NCBI GenBank assembly: GCA_022704725.1
Contig: JAKJFV010000070.1
Coordinates: forward strand, 1 to 7,702
Length of the DNA: 7,702 nt
Direction: 5' to 3'
Origin: Spirochaetota bacterium
GTDB taxonomy: Bacteria > Spirochaetota > Spirochaetia > Treponematales > Treponemataceae
Part shown: piece after piece, positions 1-5,736 of the stretch
Numbering within the stretch: position 1 is the stretch's first letter
Layout: each line of letters begins with the position of its first letter
Program-made: the position numbers and the translations under genes
Notes under the pieces: model-generated
What the model saw: the letters and a program-made list of their open reading frames with translations, nothing else
The model's database searches: none
Told to the model about the DNA's origin: nothing

Positions 1-193
1 TTATACGCTTAGCTTCTGCAACTGTATACACCCTCCACGCATTTTCATCGTGTTCAATTGCCTCTTCCATACCGTATTTTCTTTCGACAGATTGGAACCA
101 TACGCCATCCATAGCGAGCCAGTTTTTTGAGTACATGTCCAATACATCCAATAATTCTTCATGTGTCATTTTTTGGTATATTGAGTTAGCCAC
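1..193 (-). CDS. DUF6125-like hypothetical protein, N-terminal part (runs off window)
   Basis: Reading frame too short for most ORF callers because the window edge cuts it after 64 codons. The translation starts VANSIYQKMTHEELLDVL and continues with an aromatic-rich stretch (Y21, W25, W32, F33) and then KYGMEEAI and VAEAKRI. This matches my memory of the DUF6125 family of clostridia and spirochaetes (typical features KNWL, DG.W, KYGME.AIE, EAKRI), small soluble proteins of unknown function. The start is taken as GTG at 193 because an AAGGAG Shine-Dalgarno lies 6 nt upstream; the internal ATG at 169 has none. It is divergent from the ankyrin lipoprotein, with a 114-bp gap. Seen: open frame, RBS and composition. 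Recalled: family. No function can be given. Confidence 0.65.
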   Translation of the reverse strand, partial: MANSIYQKMTHEELLDVLDMYSKNWLAMDGVWFQSVERKYGMEEAIEHDENAWRVYTVAEAKRI

Positions 194-199
194 TATATT

Positions 200-205
200 C
201 TCCTT
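200..205 (-). promoter_or_regulatory. Shine-Dalgarno deciding the GTG start of the DUF6125-like gene
   Basis: AAGGAG on the minus strand, 6 nt before GTG at 193. It is the reason for preferring GTG over the ATG eight codons further in. Confidence 0.7.
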
Positions 206-243
206 ACAAAAGCTCATTAAACGCTTTACCGTAAATTAATGCT

Positions 244-249
244 TATAAT
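244..249 (+). promoter_or_regulatory. Probable -10 box for the ankyrin lipoprotein gene
   Basis: Perfect TATAAT, 58 nt before the ATG at 308, inside the divergent intergenic region. No convincing -35 hexamer is at 16-18 nt (TTTACC at 225-230 is only 13 nt away), so the call rests on the -10 alone. The transcript would have a leader of roughly 50 nt. Confidence 0.4.
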
Positions 250-307
250 GAGCCGTTTTTCTTTCGATACATATAGTATATACCATAAAGCAATTCAGGA
301 GCCGGTA

Positions 308-3127
308 ATGATAAACATAAAAAAAATACATTTTTCAGCAGCTGCATTTTTTATACTGTTTTTTTTAACAAGCTGTACTTCAACACAAACAAAAACGGGA
401 ACTAAGACAGAAGAACCGGTGCAGCAGAAAAACTCAACACAGACTATTCAGCAGATGATTCTTTCGGGCAGGAGCACGGAAGCAAAAGAATTATTCCAGG
501 CAAAAATTGATATTAACTCCATGGATGAAAACGGCAATACAGCACTTCATGCAGCGTCTCAAATTAACGACAGCGAGCTGGTCACCTTTCTTATTTACAA
601 GGGTGCTAACACTGAGTTAAAAAATCATCAGGGCGACACACCCCTTCATCTCGCCCTGAAAAATGACGGAAAAGAAAGTGCAAAAATTATTGCTGCTGCA
701 GACGGCACCATCTTCGCCCGGGACGGACAAAATAAAACAGCACTCGAGCTGGCCTTGGCTAAGGGACAGGACTATTTCGATGTAGTGATTACAACAAAAA
801 CAGGACAAATGCGCGATGTTAACGGCAGATCTCTTGTTCATTATCTTGTTGACTGGGAAAATACAGAGGCTCTTGAATATGCAATACAGAAAAAAATTCC
901 TCTTTCTGTCGAAGATAATGAGGGGAAAAGCCCGCTTTTGCTCGCGTACAGTAAAAACGAGAGCCTGCAAGGTGTTAAAATCGCAGCCTCGCTCATAATA
1001 GCAAATGCAGCTCCTGTCCGCGGTTATTTCAGCTATTTTGAAGATTCTGTTAAAACAAGAAATCCTAATCTGCGTTTTGATGACGGCCAGACACCGCTTC
1101 ACTTCGCTTCCATTTTTGGTCATTCAGCTATTGTGCAATACCTTCTTGAACGGGGGGCTCAAACAAAGGCTAAGGACATTTTAGGATCCGCTCCTCTTCA
1201 TGAAGCCTGCCGCTACGGTCAAACCGCAATAGTACAGCTTCTCCTCCAATCCGGCGCAGACCCGGATTCCCAGGATAGTTTGGGAAAATCGCCGCTGCTG
1301 CTTGTTATAGACAACAGCAAGAGGCTTGCAATTTATGAAATGCTTTTAAAATACAAGGCCAACCCGAATGCAAAAGATATGTACGGCGATACGCCCCTTC
1401 ACATTGCAACAATGAACAGCATGGACATTCAAGTACTGCAGCTTTTACAGCAGTATGGGGCAGATGTAAACGGAAGAAATAAGCAGGGAATTACCCCTCT
1501 GGCGCTCGCCATAGAAAGACAGAGAAAAGAGCATGTTGAGTTTTTTGCAAAAAGAGGTGCGGATATTCATGCAGAAGATAACCAGGGAACCTCTCCCCTT
1601 TCCAGAGTATTGAGTCCTGAAAAAAATGCTACAATGCTCGAGCTTCTTCAAATTTTGGTCAATGCTGATAATGTCTCATCCCGCGATTCATACGGCAATA
1701 CAGCACTTCATCTTGCAGTAGAAAATAACGCTGCGCTGGATCAGGTGAAATACCTCCTGACACTGACCAGTGATGTCGATGACAGGAATAAAAACGGCGA
1801 CTCGGCACTGTATATTGCCGTGCAGAAAAACAGAAGAGGCATTGGAGAACTGCTTCTTGCTAAAAAAGCTGATGTATTTACGTCCAACAATGAAAACTAT
1901 TCTCCTCTGCGCCTTGCATTAATGGCCGGGGGCGATGTGCAGGAATGGATACTCACATCCGAAGTAATTAAATCGGTTGACGGAACGGGAAATACGCCCC
2001 TGCACTATGCAGCTGAATGGAAACTCGATAATGCAGCTGCGGTCTTACTTGAAAAAGGCGGAAATCCTAATTCTCAAAATGCAAACGGTGAAACGCCATT
2101 ATTCAATGCCGTAAAATCGGATACAACAACAACAATAGATCTTTTAGTGAAAAATAAGGCCGATAAAGAAGCCCGTGACTACCTGGGCAATACGCCTCTG
2201 CATGCCTGTGTCCGCTGGGATGCAAAAAATTCTGCGATGAAACTTATTCAGCTGAAAGCAGACCTTAATGCACAAAACCTTGCCGGAAAAACACCCTTGT
2301 CGCAGGCTGCGCGCTCTTCCCGTATAGCTATGGCAAATCTTTTACTCGACAGCGGTGCCAATATTGATGCCTACGATGCAACGGGTAGAACAGTACTCAT
2401 GGACGCAATACAAAGCGGAAACGGCAGTATTGTCTCGCTGTTGTTAAGAAAGGGAGCTTCTCCTCTGGTGCAGGAGATGTACGGCCGAAATGCCTACCAT
2501 GAAGCTGCAGAAAGCGGAAATATTGAACTTATTAAACTTGTACAGGATGCAGGAGGAAATCCGCTGTCGCGCGATGCACACGGAACAACGCCTTTTTCAC
2601 TTGTTATACTCAAGGGTAATGATGTTATAAAAGCAGTGCTGGGTACAAACTCCAGACTCATTGATTCAGACGGCAATACACCGCTTCACATTGCTATTGA
2701 GAAAAAGGCAGACCCCTCTGTCCTTTCTCTGCTTCTCTCGATGAATTATCCGGTAAATACACGAAATCGTGAAGGAATAACCCCCCTAGTAATTGCAGCA
2801 AAAAACGGGATGAAAGAACATGTACAGCTTTTAATTGAACAGGAAGCCGATATGTATATAACTGATAATTCCGGTGAATGCGCCCTTTCTATAGCGCTCA
2901 CAAAGCAGACAGCGCTTCTTGACAGCATGGTAAAATACGCAGGCAATAAGGTTGATATAGCCGGTGAAGGAATCCTGCATTATGCAGCAAGACTTGCAGA
3001 TATAAGTATTTTGCAAAAGGTACTTGGAATGGGACTGGACAGACAGGCGCGCAATATTTCCGGGGAAACACCACGAGACATTGCTGTCCGCTGGCAGAAA
3101 ACAGAAGCAGCTGAATTGCTGAGGTAA
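308..3127 (+). CDS. Ankyrin-repeat lipoprotein, 939 aa
   Basis: Start set at ATG 308, with AGGAG 6 nt upstream, not at the upstream ATG at 239 of the open frame. The N-terminus is then a textbook lipoprotein signal: lysines at 5-6, a hydrophobic core (residues 9-20) and lipobox L20-T21-S22-C23. Cys23 is the likely lipidated residue, so the protein should be exported and membrane-anchored, probably periplasmic or at the surface. A Thr/Gln/Lys-rich linker (24-50) leads into about 26 ankyrin repeats, detected by G-x-T-P-L-H or degenerate forms at about 76, 109, 142, 173, 206, 260, 293, 326, 360, 394, 427, 463, 497, 530, 561, 594, 627, 660, 693, 726, 759, 789, 823, 856, 886 and 919, mostly 33 residues apart. 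There is no other domain. Ankyrin repeats bind proteins; the partner here is unknown. It is monocistronic, closed by a terminator 4 nt after the stop. Confidence 0.9.
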   Translation: MINIKKIHFSAAAFFILFFLTSCTSTQTKTGTKTEEPVQQKNSTQTIQQMILSGRSTEAKELFQAKIDINSMDENGNTALHAASQINDSELVTFLIYKGANTELKNHQGDTPLHLALKNDGKESAKIIAAADGTIFARDGQNKTALELALAKGQDYFDVVITTKTGQMRDVNGRSLVHYLVDWENTEALEYAIQKKIPLSVEDNEGKSPLLLAYSKNESLQGVKIAASLIIANAAPVRGYFSYFEDSVKTRNPNLRFDDGQTPLHFASIFGHSAIVQYLLERGAQTKAKDILGSAPLHEACRYGQTAIVQLLLQSGADPDSQDSLGKSPLLLVIDNSKRLAIYEMLLKYKANPNAKDMYGDTPLHIATMNSMDIQVLQLLQQYGADVNGRNKQGITPLALAIERQRKEHVEFFAKRGADIHAEDNQGTSPLSRVLSPEKNATMLELLQILVNADNVSSRDSYGNTALHLAVENNAALDQVKYLLTLTSDVDDRNKNGDSALYIAVQKNRRGIGELLLAKKADVFTSNNENYSPLRLALMAGGDVQEWILTSEVIKSVDGTGNTPLHYAAEWKLDNAAAVLLEKGGNPNSQNANGETPLFNAVKSDTTTTIDLLVKNKADKEARDYLGNTPLHACVRWDAKNSAMKLIQLKADLNAQNLAGKTPLSQAARSSRIAMANLLLDSGANIDAYDATGRTVLMDAIQSGNGSIVSLLLRKGASPLVQEMYGRNAYHEAAESGNIELIKLVQDAGGNPLSRDAHGTTPFSLVILKGNDVIKAVLGTNSRLIDSDGNTPLHIAIEKKADPSVLSLLLSMNYPVNTRNREGITPLVIAAKNGMKEHVQLLIEQEADMYITDNSGECALSIALTKQTALLDSMVKYAGNKVDIAGEGILHYAARLADISILQKVLGMGLDRQARNISGETPRDIAVRWQKTEAAELLR

Positions 3128-3130
3128 CGG

Positions 3131-3170
3131 AATAGGGCTGTCACCAATACAGCCCTATTTTTGTTTTTTT
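3131..3170 (+). terminator. Rho-independent terminator of the ankyrin lipoprotein gene
   Basis: Perfect 11-bp stem AATAGGGCTGT (3131-3141) / ACAGCCCTATT (3149-3159), 7-nt loop, then a T-rich tract (3160-3170) with a single G. It begins 3 nt after the ankyrin stop. There is no T tract in the other direction, so it acts on the plus strand only. The last codons and stop of the opposing trpR-like gene lie inside it. Confidence 0.88.
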
Positions 3171-3484
3171 GTAATATCTATCATACGCCGGAAAGCACTG
3201 CCTTCCTTCTTTAACTCCCTTGAACCGCGGGTAATCTTGCATAAACTCATTTTAAACATACGGGCAATATCGCGCTGTGTTGTTCCCTTATCAATTTCAT
3301 TAACTAAAAGCCATCTTTTACCAATGTCGTAAAGCTCGGCAGGAGTAAATAAACAGGTAAAAAACTCTTTTAGAAATTCAGGATCATCAACAGCAGCTAC
3401 TGCATCAAGCAGCTGATCCAGCCCTTTTTGAGAGCGCAAATGAATATCATCATCGGTAGATACGGTAACATCAGTTTGTTTCAT
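3155..3484 (-). CDS. TrpR-family transcriptional repressor, 109 aa
   Basis: Length and motifs fit the Trp repressor family (E. coli TrpR is 108 aa). Residues 68-91 form the helix-turn-helix, ending in ITRGSREL, close to ITRGSNSL of TrpR. By alignment from memory, the tryptophan-contact residues correspond to T47 (in FTPAE), R57 (GKRW), R86 and G87 (TRGS) and are kept, while E. coli S88 is replaced by E90, so the ligand may not be tryptophan. It acts as a cytoplasmic DNA-binding dimer if it follows the family. Start ATG 3484 is preferred over an upstream in-frame ATG at 3550, which would add a hydrophobic 22-residue tail and overlap the divergent gene's start. No Shine-Dalgarno; a TATACT box ends 6 nt before ATG. 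No trp biosynthesis gene is in view. The C-terminal KKQK is encoded by the antisense of the neighbouring terminator's T tract. Confidence 0.82.
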   Translation of the reverse strand: MKQTDVTVSTDDDIHLRSQKGLDQLLDAVAAVDDPEFLKEFFTCLFTPAELYDIGKRWLLVNEIDKGTTQRDIARMFKMSLCKITRGSRELKKEGSAFRRMIDITKKQK

Positions 3485-3489
3485 ATAGT

Positions 3490-3499
3490 AAGTATACTT
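3490..3499. promoter_or_regulatory. Operator-like palindrome 1 between the trpR-like gene and the divergent gene
   Basis: Perfect 10-bp palindrome AAGTATACTT. It covers the minus-strand -10 (TATACT) of the trpR-like gene and the first bases of the plus-strand -35 of the divergent gene, so a protein bound here would block both. A repressor of the TrpR family is encoded next door; autoregulation is inferred. Confidence 0.45.
3491..3496 (-). promoter_or_regulatory. -10 box of the trpR-like gene, leaderless arrangement
   Basis: TATACT on the minus strand ending 6 nt before the ATG at 3484, which would put transcription start at or next to the A of ATG. No good -35 lies at 16-18 nt, where the sequence is a T-run. 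Confidence 0.5.
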
Positions 3500-3526
3500 G
3501 AAAATGAACAAAAAAAACAGTATATT
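3498..3526 (+). promoter_or_regulatory. Sigma70-type promoter of the 84-aa gene, leaderless arrangement
   Basis: TTGAAA (3498-3503), 17-nt spacer, TATATT (3521-3526), then 6 nt and ATG at 3533. Near-consensus in both boxes with ideal spacing. Transcription would start at about the ATG, and there is no Shine-Dalgarno. Confidence 0.72.
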
Positions 3527-3531
3527 CTGTT
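3516..3531. promoter_or_regulatory. Operator-like palindrome 2 over the -10 of the 84-aa gene
   Basis: AACAGTATATTCTGTT, symmetric in 7 of 8 base pairs, centred on the -10 box. It shares AGTATA with palindrome 1, 28 bp away. A repressor here would directly occlude the plus-strand promoter. Confidence 0.45.
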
Positions 3532-3532
3532 C

Positions 3533-3787
3533 ATGAGCGAAACAACACAATGGATTGATGAAAAATATAACGAAGTTTTCGAAGAAGAATTACGCGGTCT
3601 GCAAAGACGGTGTGAACACGATCCATCGTGCAGTATTCAAGATTTACAGGGAATTTTAGACGGTCTTTATATAAACGAAGGAAGCGACTGGGTAGGACGC
3701 GGTCCCTTGGGCAATACCGTACTTGCCGCCAGCATAGCAGCATACGAACATTTTATTGCCGAAAAAAAATCAGCTCAGTCCAAATAA
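3533..3787 (+). CDS. Unrecognised small protein, 84 aa
   Basis: I do not recognise the family. The start is ATG 3533, directly behind a strong TTGAAA/TATATT promoter; the longer open frame from 3428 would read through the trpR-like start and both palindromes. The protein is soluble and charged: an acidic, probably helical N-terminus (residues 7-25, WIDEKYNEVFEEELRGLQ), a two-cysteine segment (C28, C33), a central helix DLQGILDGLYINEG, a glycine turn (GRGPLG, 55-60), and an alanine-rich helix with a lysine-rich tail. It has no membrane segment or signal peptide. It is divergent from the trpR-like gene with 48 bp between start codons, suggesting joint control, and its last 18 bp overlap the 3' end of tatD on the other strand. 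A real gene is supported by the promoter, the compact frame and protein-like composition. Confidence 0.75.
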   Translation: MSETTQWIDEKYNEVFEEELRGLQRRCEHDPSCSIQDLQGILDGLYINEGSDWVGRGPLGNTVLAASIAAYEHFIAEKKSAQSK

Positions 3788-4666
3788 TGAATTAAAATTC
3801 TTTTTAACCAGCTCAGATAAAGATACAGAATCCATACACAAGGCCTGCGATACAAAGGAGTATGTGTCTTTTATAAAAAGCGGAGTATTTGTCTTTCCTC
3901 TATTCGGGACTGGTGCTAAATACGGCGCGTCTGTTTCAAGCAGCAGACGGTCTTTAGGTACAAATCTTACTAATTCATGCACAGCTTCTATTTTGCTTCT
4001 TTTTGCATAGGTTACAGAACCCGAAAACGAAATATACCAGCCTAAATCAATAAAGGCCCTCGCCTCTTCTATGCCGTATGAATAACAATGAATTATGCCC
4101 TTGTTATATCCGCAGTTTTTTATACATGCTAATGTCCCGTCAAAAGCATCCCTGCTGTGTACAATGATGGGAAGATTAAGCTTTTTTGCGAGATTCAGGT
4201 GCATTTCAAACATTTCTGCCTCTGCATGCAGTAAGGAAGGAGAAAATGAATCCTTATCGCGGTTATCGGGACCATCAACGTTCCAATGATGATCAAGCCC
4301 GCACTCGCCGACAGCTATTAAAGAGGAGCCTTTAAAATGCGCAGAACCATTATTTCTAAAAGTATGAATTTGATGTTCCAGTTCCGCCATCTGTGTAAAA
4401 CGATCAGCAATAGCCTCGGGAGCAGGCCAAATACCGGATGCAAAATAGAGATTTTTCTGTATATGATCAGCGCTTTCAGCACTGGTTGAGGCAGCGGAAG
4501 ATACTATAGAGTCTGCTAGAGCAATGCGTTTTGGAAGATCATCACAATGAGTACCAATATCGAGCAGAAAAGGAACTTTCCCCTTTGCCAAAGACTGCAT
4601 GATTGATGCGGTGTCTATGCCGTAAGAATCGAGATAGGATAAGTGGAAATGAGAATCGCCAAACAT
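3770..4666 (-). CDS. tatD: TatD-family metal-dependent hydrolase (DNase), 298 aa
   Basis: All TatD metal ligands of the TIM-barrel amidohydrolase fold are visible: H6 and H8 in DSHFH, E121 in GECGLDHHW, H170 in IIVHSRDA, H193 in IIHCYS and D246 in LLLETDAPYL, the last followed by the family's proline-rich P-x-R-G segment (254-257). TatD proteins are cytoplasmic metal-dependent 3'-5' exonucleases/DNases linked to DNA repair and nucleic-acid turnover. It is about 35 residues longer than E. coli TatD; the extra sequence lies mainly at about 52-70 (Ser/Ala-rich) and 130-145. Start ATG 4666 gives the standard N-terminus. There is no Shine-Dalgarno; a promoter TTGATA-N17-TATTAT ends 8 nt before ATG. 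The start codon is also the first base triplet of repeat element E1, so its promoter appears to be part of that element. Confidence 0.93.
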   Translation of the reverse strand: MFGDSHFHLSYLDSYGIDTASIMQSLAKGKVPFLLDIGTHCDDLPKRIALADSIVSSAASTSAESADHIQKNLYFASGIWPAPEAIADRFTQMAELEHQIHTFRNNGSAHFKGSSLIAVGECGLDHHWNVDGPDNRDKDSFSPSLLHAEAEMFEMHLNLAKKLNLPIIVHSRDAFDGTLACIKNCGYNKGIIHCYSYGIEEARAFIDLGWYISFSGSVTYAKRSKIEAVHELVRFVPKDRLLLETDAPYLAPVPNRGKTNTPLFIKDTYSFVSQALCMDSVSLSELVKKNFNSLFGLS

Positions 4667-4674
4667 AGGGTTTC

Positions 4675-4703
4675 ATAATATCTTAAAAAAATAAAAGTAT
4701 CAA
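4675..4703 (-). promoter_or_regulatory. tatD promoter carried in the left end of element E1
   Basis: Minus strand TTGATA (4703-4698), 17-nt spacer, TATTAT (4680-4675), 8 nt, ATG. The -10 lies within the 26 bp identical to E2; the -35 core TTGA is conserved at the same spacing in both copies. Confidence 0.65.
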
Positions 4704-4741
4704 ATGGGGAGAGGAGGATAAAAAGGGCTTCTTTGCTCATG

Positions 4742-4860
4742 TCATTCCTTCGGAATGTATGGGGTACAGCAGAGAGTATCGCCGCGACGCCGGCTAGCGG
4801 CTCATCCTTCGGAATGTATGGGGTACAGCAGAGAGTATCGCCGCGACGCGGGCTAGCGGC
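4742..4860. repeat. GC-rich tandem repeat, two copies of about 60 bp
   Basis: Copies at 4742-4801 (60 bp) and 4802-4860 (59 bp) differ by one extra T near the start and one C/G change. Each holds a small hairpin CATTCC-TTC-GGAATG (complete in copy 1) and a GCCGC...GCGGC inverted repeat, and each begins at a TCAT that completes GCTCAT. The GC content is far above the AT-rich surroundings. The next unit begins TCATCCT and switches to the element core, so the array sits inside the core's left half-site. Confidence 0.85.
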
Positions 4861-4967
4861 TCATCCTCGTTTCACTCGTCAAATGAGCAGAGGTATTTTT
4901 GTATTCTCCCAACCAAGTTTTGTCGATTTATTAGTTTATAAGACATTCTTTCACACGCGTGAGGGGC

Positions 4968-5351
4968 TTAGGAGGGGTTACATAGTTTGAAATTGTGAAG
5001 GGGGCTCATTAATTGAAAATGCCGGTCCAGTGAAAATAAGGACAAATCGTTAGACTTAACATGTTGTGCAATTAATAAGTCTGCAATTCCGACTTTATTA
5101 ATGCCGTTTTTGAGATTTATTGTCTGCATTTCAATTATTTCATTCCAATCTGCTTTTAAGGGAATGTTCGTTATTGTAAGAAGAAGATCTTTTAATTCAA
5201 ACTCTTCATGATGAATTATTGATGGTACAAGTTCTGCAAGAATTAAATCATTAATGCAGATAGTATTCGTATCAATTAATGTATGTAAAAACTGAGCTGG
5301 TATAGTTCCCTTAAAATATGCAATCCAGACCGATGAATCAACTAAGACCAC
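4968..5351 (-). CDS. vapC: VapC-type PIN-domain ribonuclease toxin, 127 aa
   Basis: The whole protein is one PIN domain, with the four acidic metal-binding residues D5 (VLVDSSVWI), E40 (LILAEL), D91 (GIADLLIA) and D109 (FSLDRHF). VapC toxins are Mg2+-dependent RNases that cut tRNA or rRNA and are neutralised by binding VapB. The start is GTG 5351, immediately after the vapB stop (TAAGTG, zero spacing), with GAGG 9 nt upstream inside vapB; translational coupling is likely. The full length and intact active site suggest a functional toxin. Its stop codon coincides with the right end of element E1, so the last few residues (LCNPS) border the repeat. The RNA target cannot be read from sequence. 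Confidence 0.92.
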   Translation of the reverse strand: MVLVDSSVWIAYFKGTIPAQFLHTLIDTNTICINDLILAELVPSIIHHEEFELKDLLLTITNIPLKADWNEIIEMQTINLKNGINKVGIADLLIAQHVKSNDLSLFSLDRHFQLMSPLHNFKLCNPS

Positions 5352-5543
5352 TTACCGCTTCCTCAGTGAATCTAAATCAATATCAAGAGTAAGTCTCCCG
5401 TAAAACCTTTTTATGTCCTTAATCTTCTCTTTTTGGATCAGGTTAACAAGCGCGGTCTTTATGACTTCTGTTTTTGTCTGAATATTTGTCAGCATCATGG
5501 CTTCGTCAAGAAGTGTTTCAGGCAGATCAAGAGTTGTCCTCAT
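5352..5543 (-). CDS. vapB: VapB antitoxin, 63 aa
   Basis: The N-terminus MRTTLDLPETLLDEAMMLT is the ribbon-helix-helix DNA-binding part typical of the VapB family with TTLDLPE..L.EA; the C-terminal acidic/aromatic tail (RFYGRLTLDIDLDSLRKR, 46-63) is the expected toxin-wrapping segment. It would neutralise VapC and repress its own operon. The start is ATG 5543, with AGGAGG 6 nt upstream; the open frame continues upstream to 5708 but only through promoter and repeat sequence. It is the first gene of a two-gene operon with vapC, zero-nt junction. The promoter TTGACA-N17-TATTCT precedes it. Confidence 0.93.
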   Translation of the reverse strand: MRTTLDLPETLLDEAMMLTNIQTKTEVIKTALVNLIQKEKIKDIKRFYGRLTLDIDLDSLRKR

Positions 5544-5562
5544 GGAAATCCTCCTATACATA

Positions 5563-5591
5563 AGAATATATCTGATAATATGCATTGTCAA
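5563..5591 (-). promoter_or_regulatory. vapBC promoter
   Basis: Minus strand TTGACA (5591-5586, perfect -35), 17-nt spacer, TATTCT (5568-5563), then a short leader with AGGAGG and the vapB ATG at 5543. Confidence 0.75.
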
Positions 5592-5607
5592 GAGAATATA
5601 TATGCAT
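5578..5607. promoter_or_regulatory. Candidate VapB operator: paired ATATGCAT sites
   Basis: ATATGCAT at 5578-5585 and 5600-5607, 22 bp apart (about two helical turns), each with a palindromic ATGCAT core and flanking the -35. AGAATATAT is also repeated at 5563-5571 (over the -10) and 5593-5601. This arrangement suits an autoregulating VapBC complex; binding is inferred. Confidence 0.4.
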
Positions 5608-5615
5608 AGGGTTTC

Positions 5616-5644
5616 ATAATATCTTAAAAACAAGAATTGTTCAA
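5616..5644 (-). promoter_or_regulatory. Outward promoter in the left end of element E2
   Basis: TTGAAC (5644-5639), 17-nt spacer, TATTAT (5621-5616) on the minus strand, equivalent to the tatD promoter in E1 and pointing at vapBC. Its -35 lies in the loop of the terminator-like hairpin at 5631-5657. Confidence 0.5.
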
Positions 5645-5657
5645 ATAGCAATTCTTG
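5626..5657 (-). terminator. Terminator-like hairpin upstream of vapBC
   Basis: Minus strand: CAAGAATTG (5657-5649), 9-nt loop, CAATTCTTG (5639-5631), then TTTTT (5630-5626). The stem is perfect but AT-rich. It could stop read-through from the phosphatase gene before vapBC. E2-specific: E1 has no such stem at this position. Confidence 0.4.
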
Positions 5658-5736
5658 AGAGAAGAAAGATACCCCTCTTGGCTCATGACTCCTCGTTACA
5701 CTCGTCAAATGAGCAGAGGGGTATCTTTCTTCTCTC
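5657..5736. repeat. Perfect 22-bp inverted repeat with nested inner stem
   Basis: Arms 5657-5678 and 5715-5736 are exact reverse complements (purine-rich GAGAGAAGAAAG.. / ..CTTTCTTCTCTC). Inside, after a 2-nt bulge, GCTCAT pairs with ATGAGC. It would form a very stable RNA or cruciform hairpin. No T tract follows on either strand close by. Confidence 0.9.

Larger units (their letters stand above)
4664..4968. repeat. Hairpin repeat element copy E1 (with tandem insert)
   Basis: E1 shares with E2 (5605-5789) an identical 26-bp left end (4664-4689 = 5605-5630), the core CACTCGTCAAATGAGCA (4873-4889) preceded by GCTCAT, homologous arms on each side of that core, and a right end CACACGCGT..GGGGCT (4952-4968). 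Removing the 119-bp tandem insert (4742-4860) leaves 186 bp, against 185 bp in E2. Its left boundary coincides with the tatD start codon and its right boundary with the vapC stop codon. The arms are less perfectly paired than in E2. No protein is encoded; open frames through it are by-products. Confidence 0.75.

Noticed and set aside
243..255. 13-base identity TTATAATGAGCCG at 243-255 and 7391-7403
   Set aside because: About what chance allows for a 13-mer in a window of this size, and the contexts (promoter versus coding frameshift region) are unrelated.
617..1123. 168-codon minus-strand open frame inside the ankyrin gene
   Set aside because: Antisense shadow of a repetitive, well-supported coding sequence; no promoter, ribosome site or recognisable domain.
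3428..3532. Longer N-terminus for the 84-aa protein from ATG 3428
   Set aside because: It would run through the trpR-like start codon, the divergent promoter and both palindromes; the ATG at 3533 fits the promoter.
3789..3803. Weak hairpin GAAT..ATTC followed by TTTTT after the 84-aa gene
   Set aside because: Only a 4-bp AT stem, and it lies inside the tatD coding region; not convincing as a terminator.
4733..4990. Open frame of 85 codons through element E1 (plus strand)
   Set aside because: It is made of the two tandem repeats and the element core; peptides such as RFTRQMS come from the core sequence and recur in other frames over E2. No ribosome site or protein-like character; also antisense to the vapC end.
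5544..5708. Longer VapB with 55 extra N-terminal residues
   Set aside because: The extension translates the E2 element, terminator-like hairpin and promoter; ATG 5543 has a perfect AGGAGG and begins the normal VapB fold.
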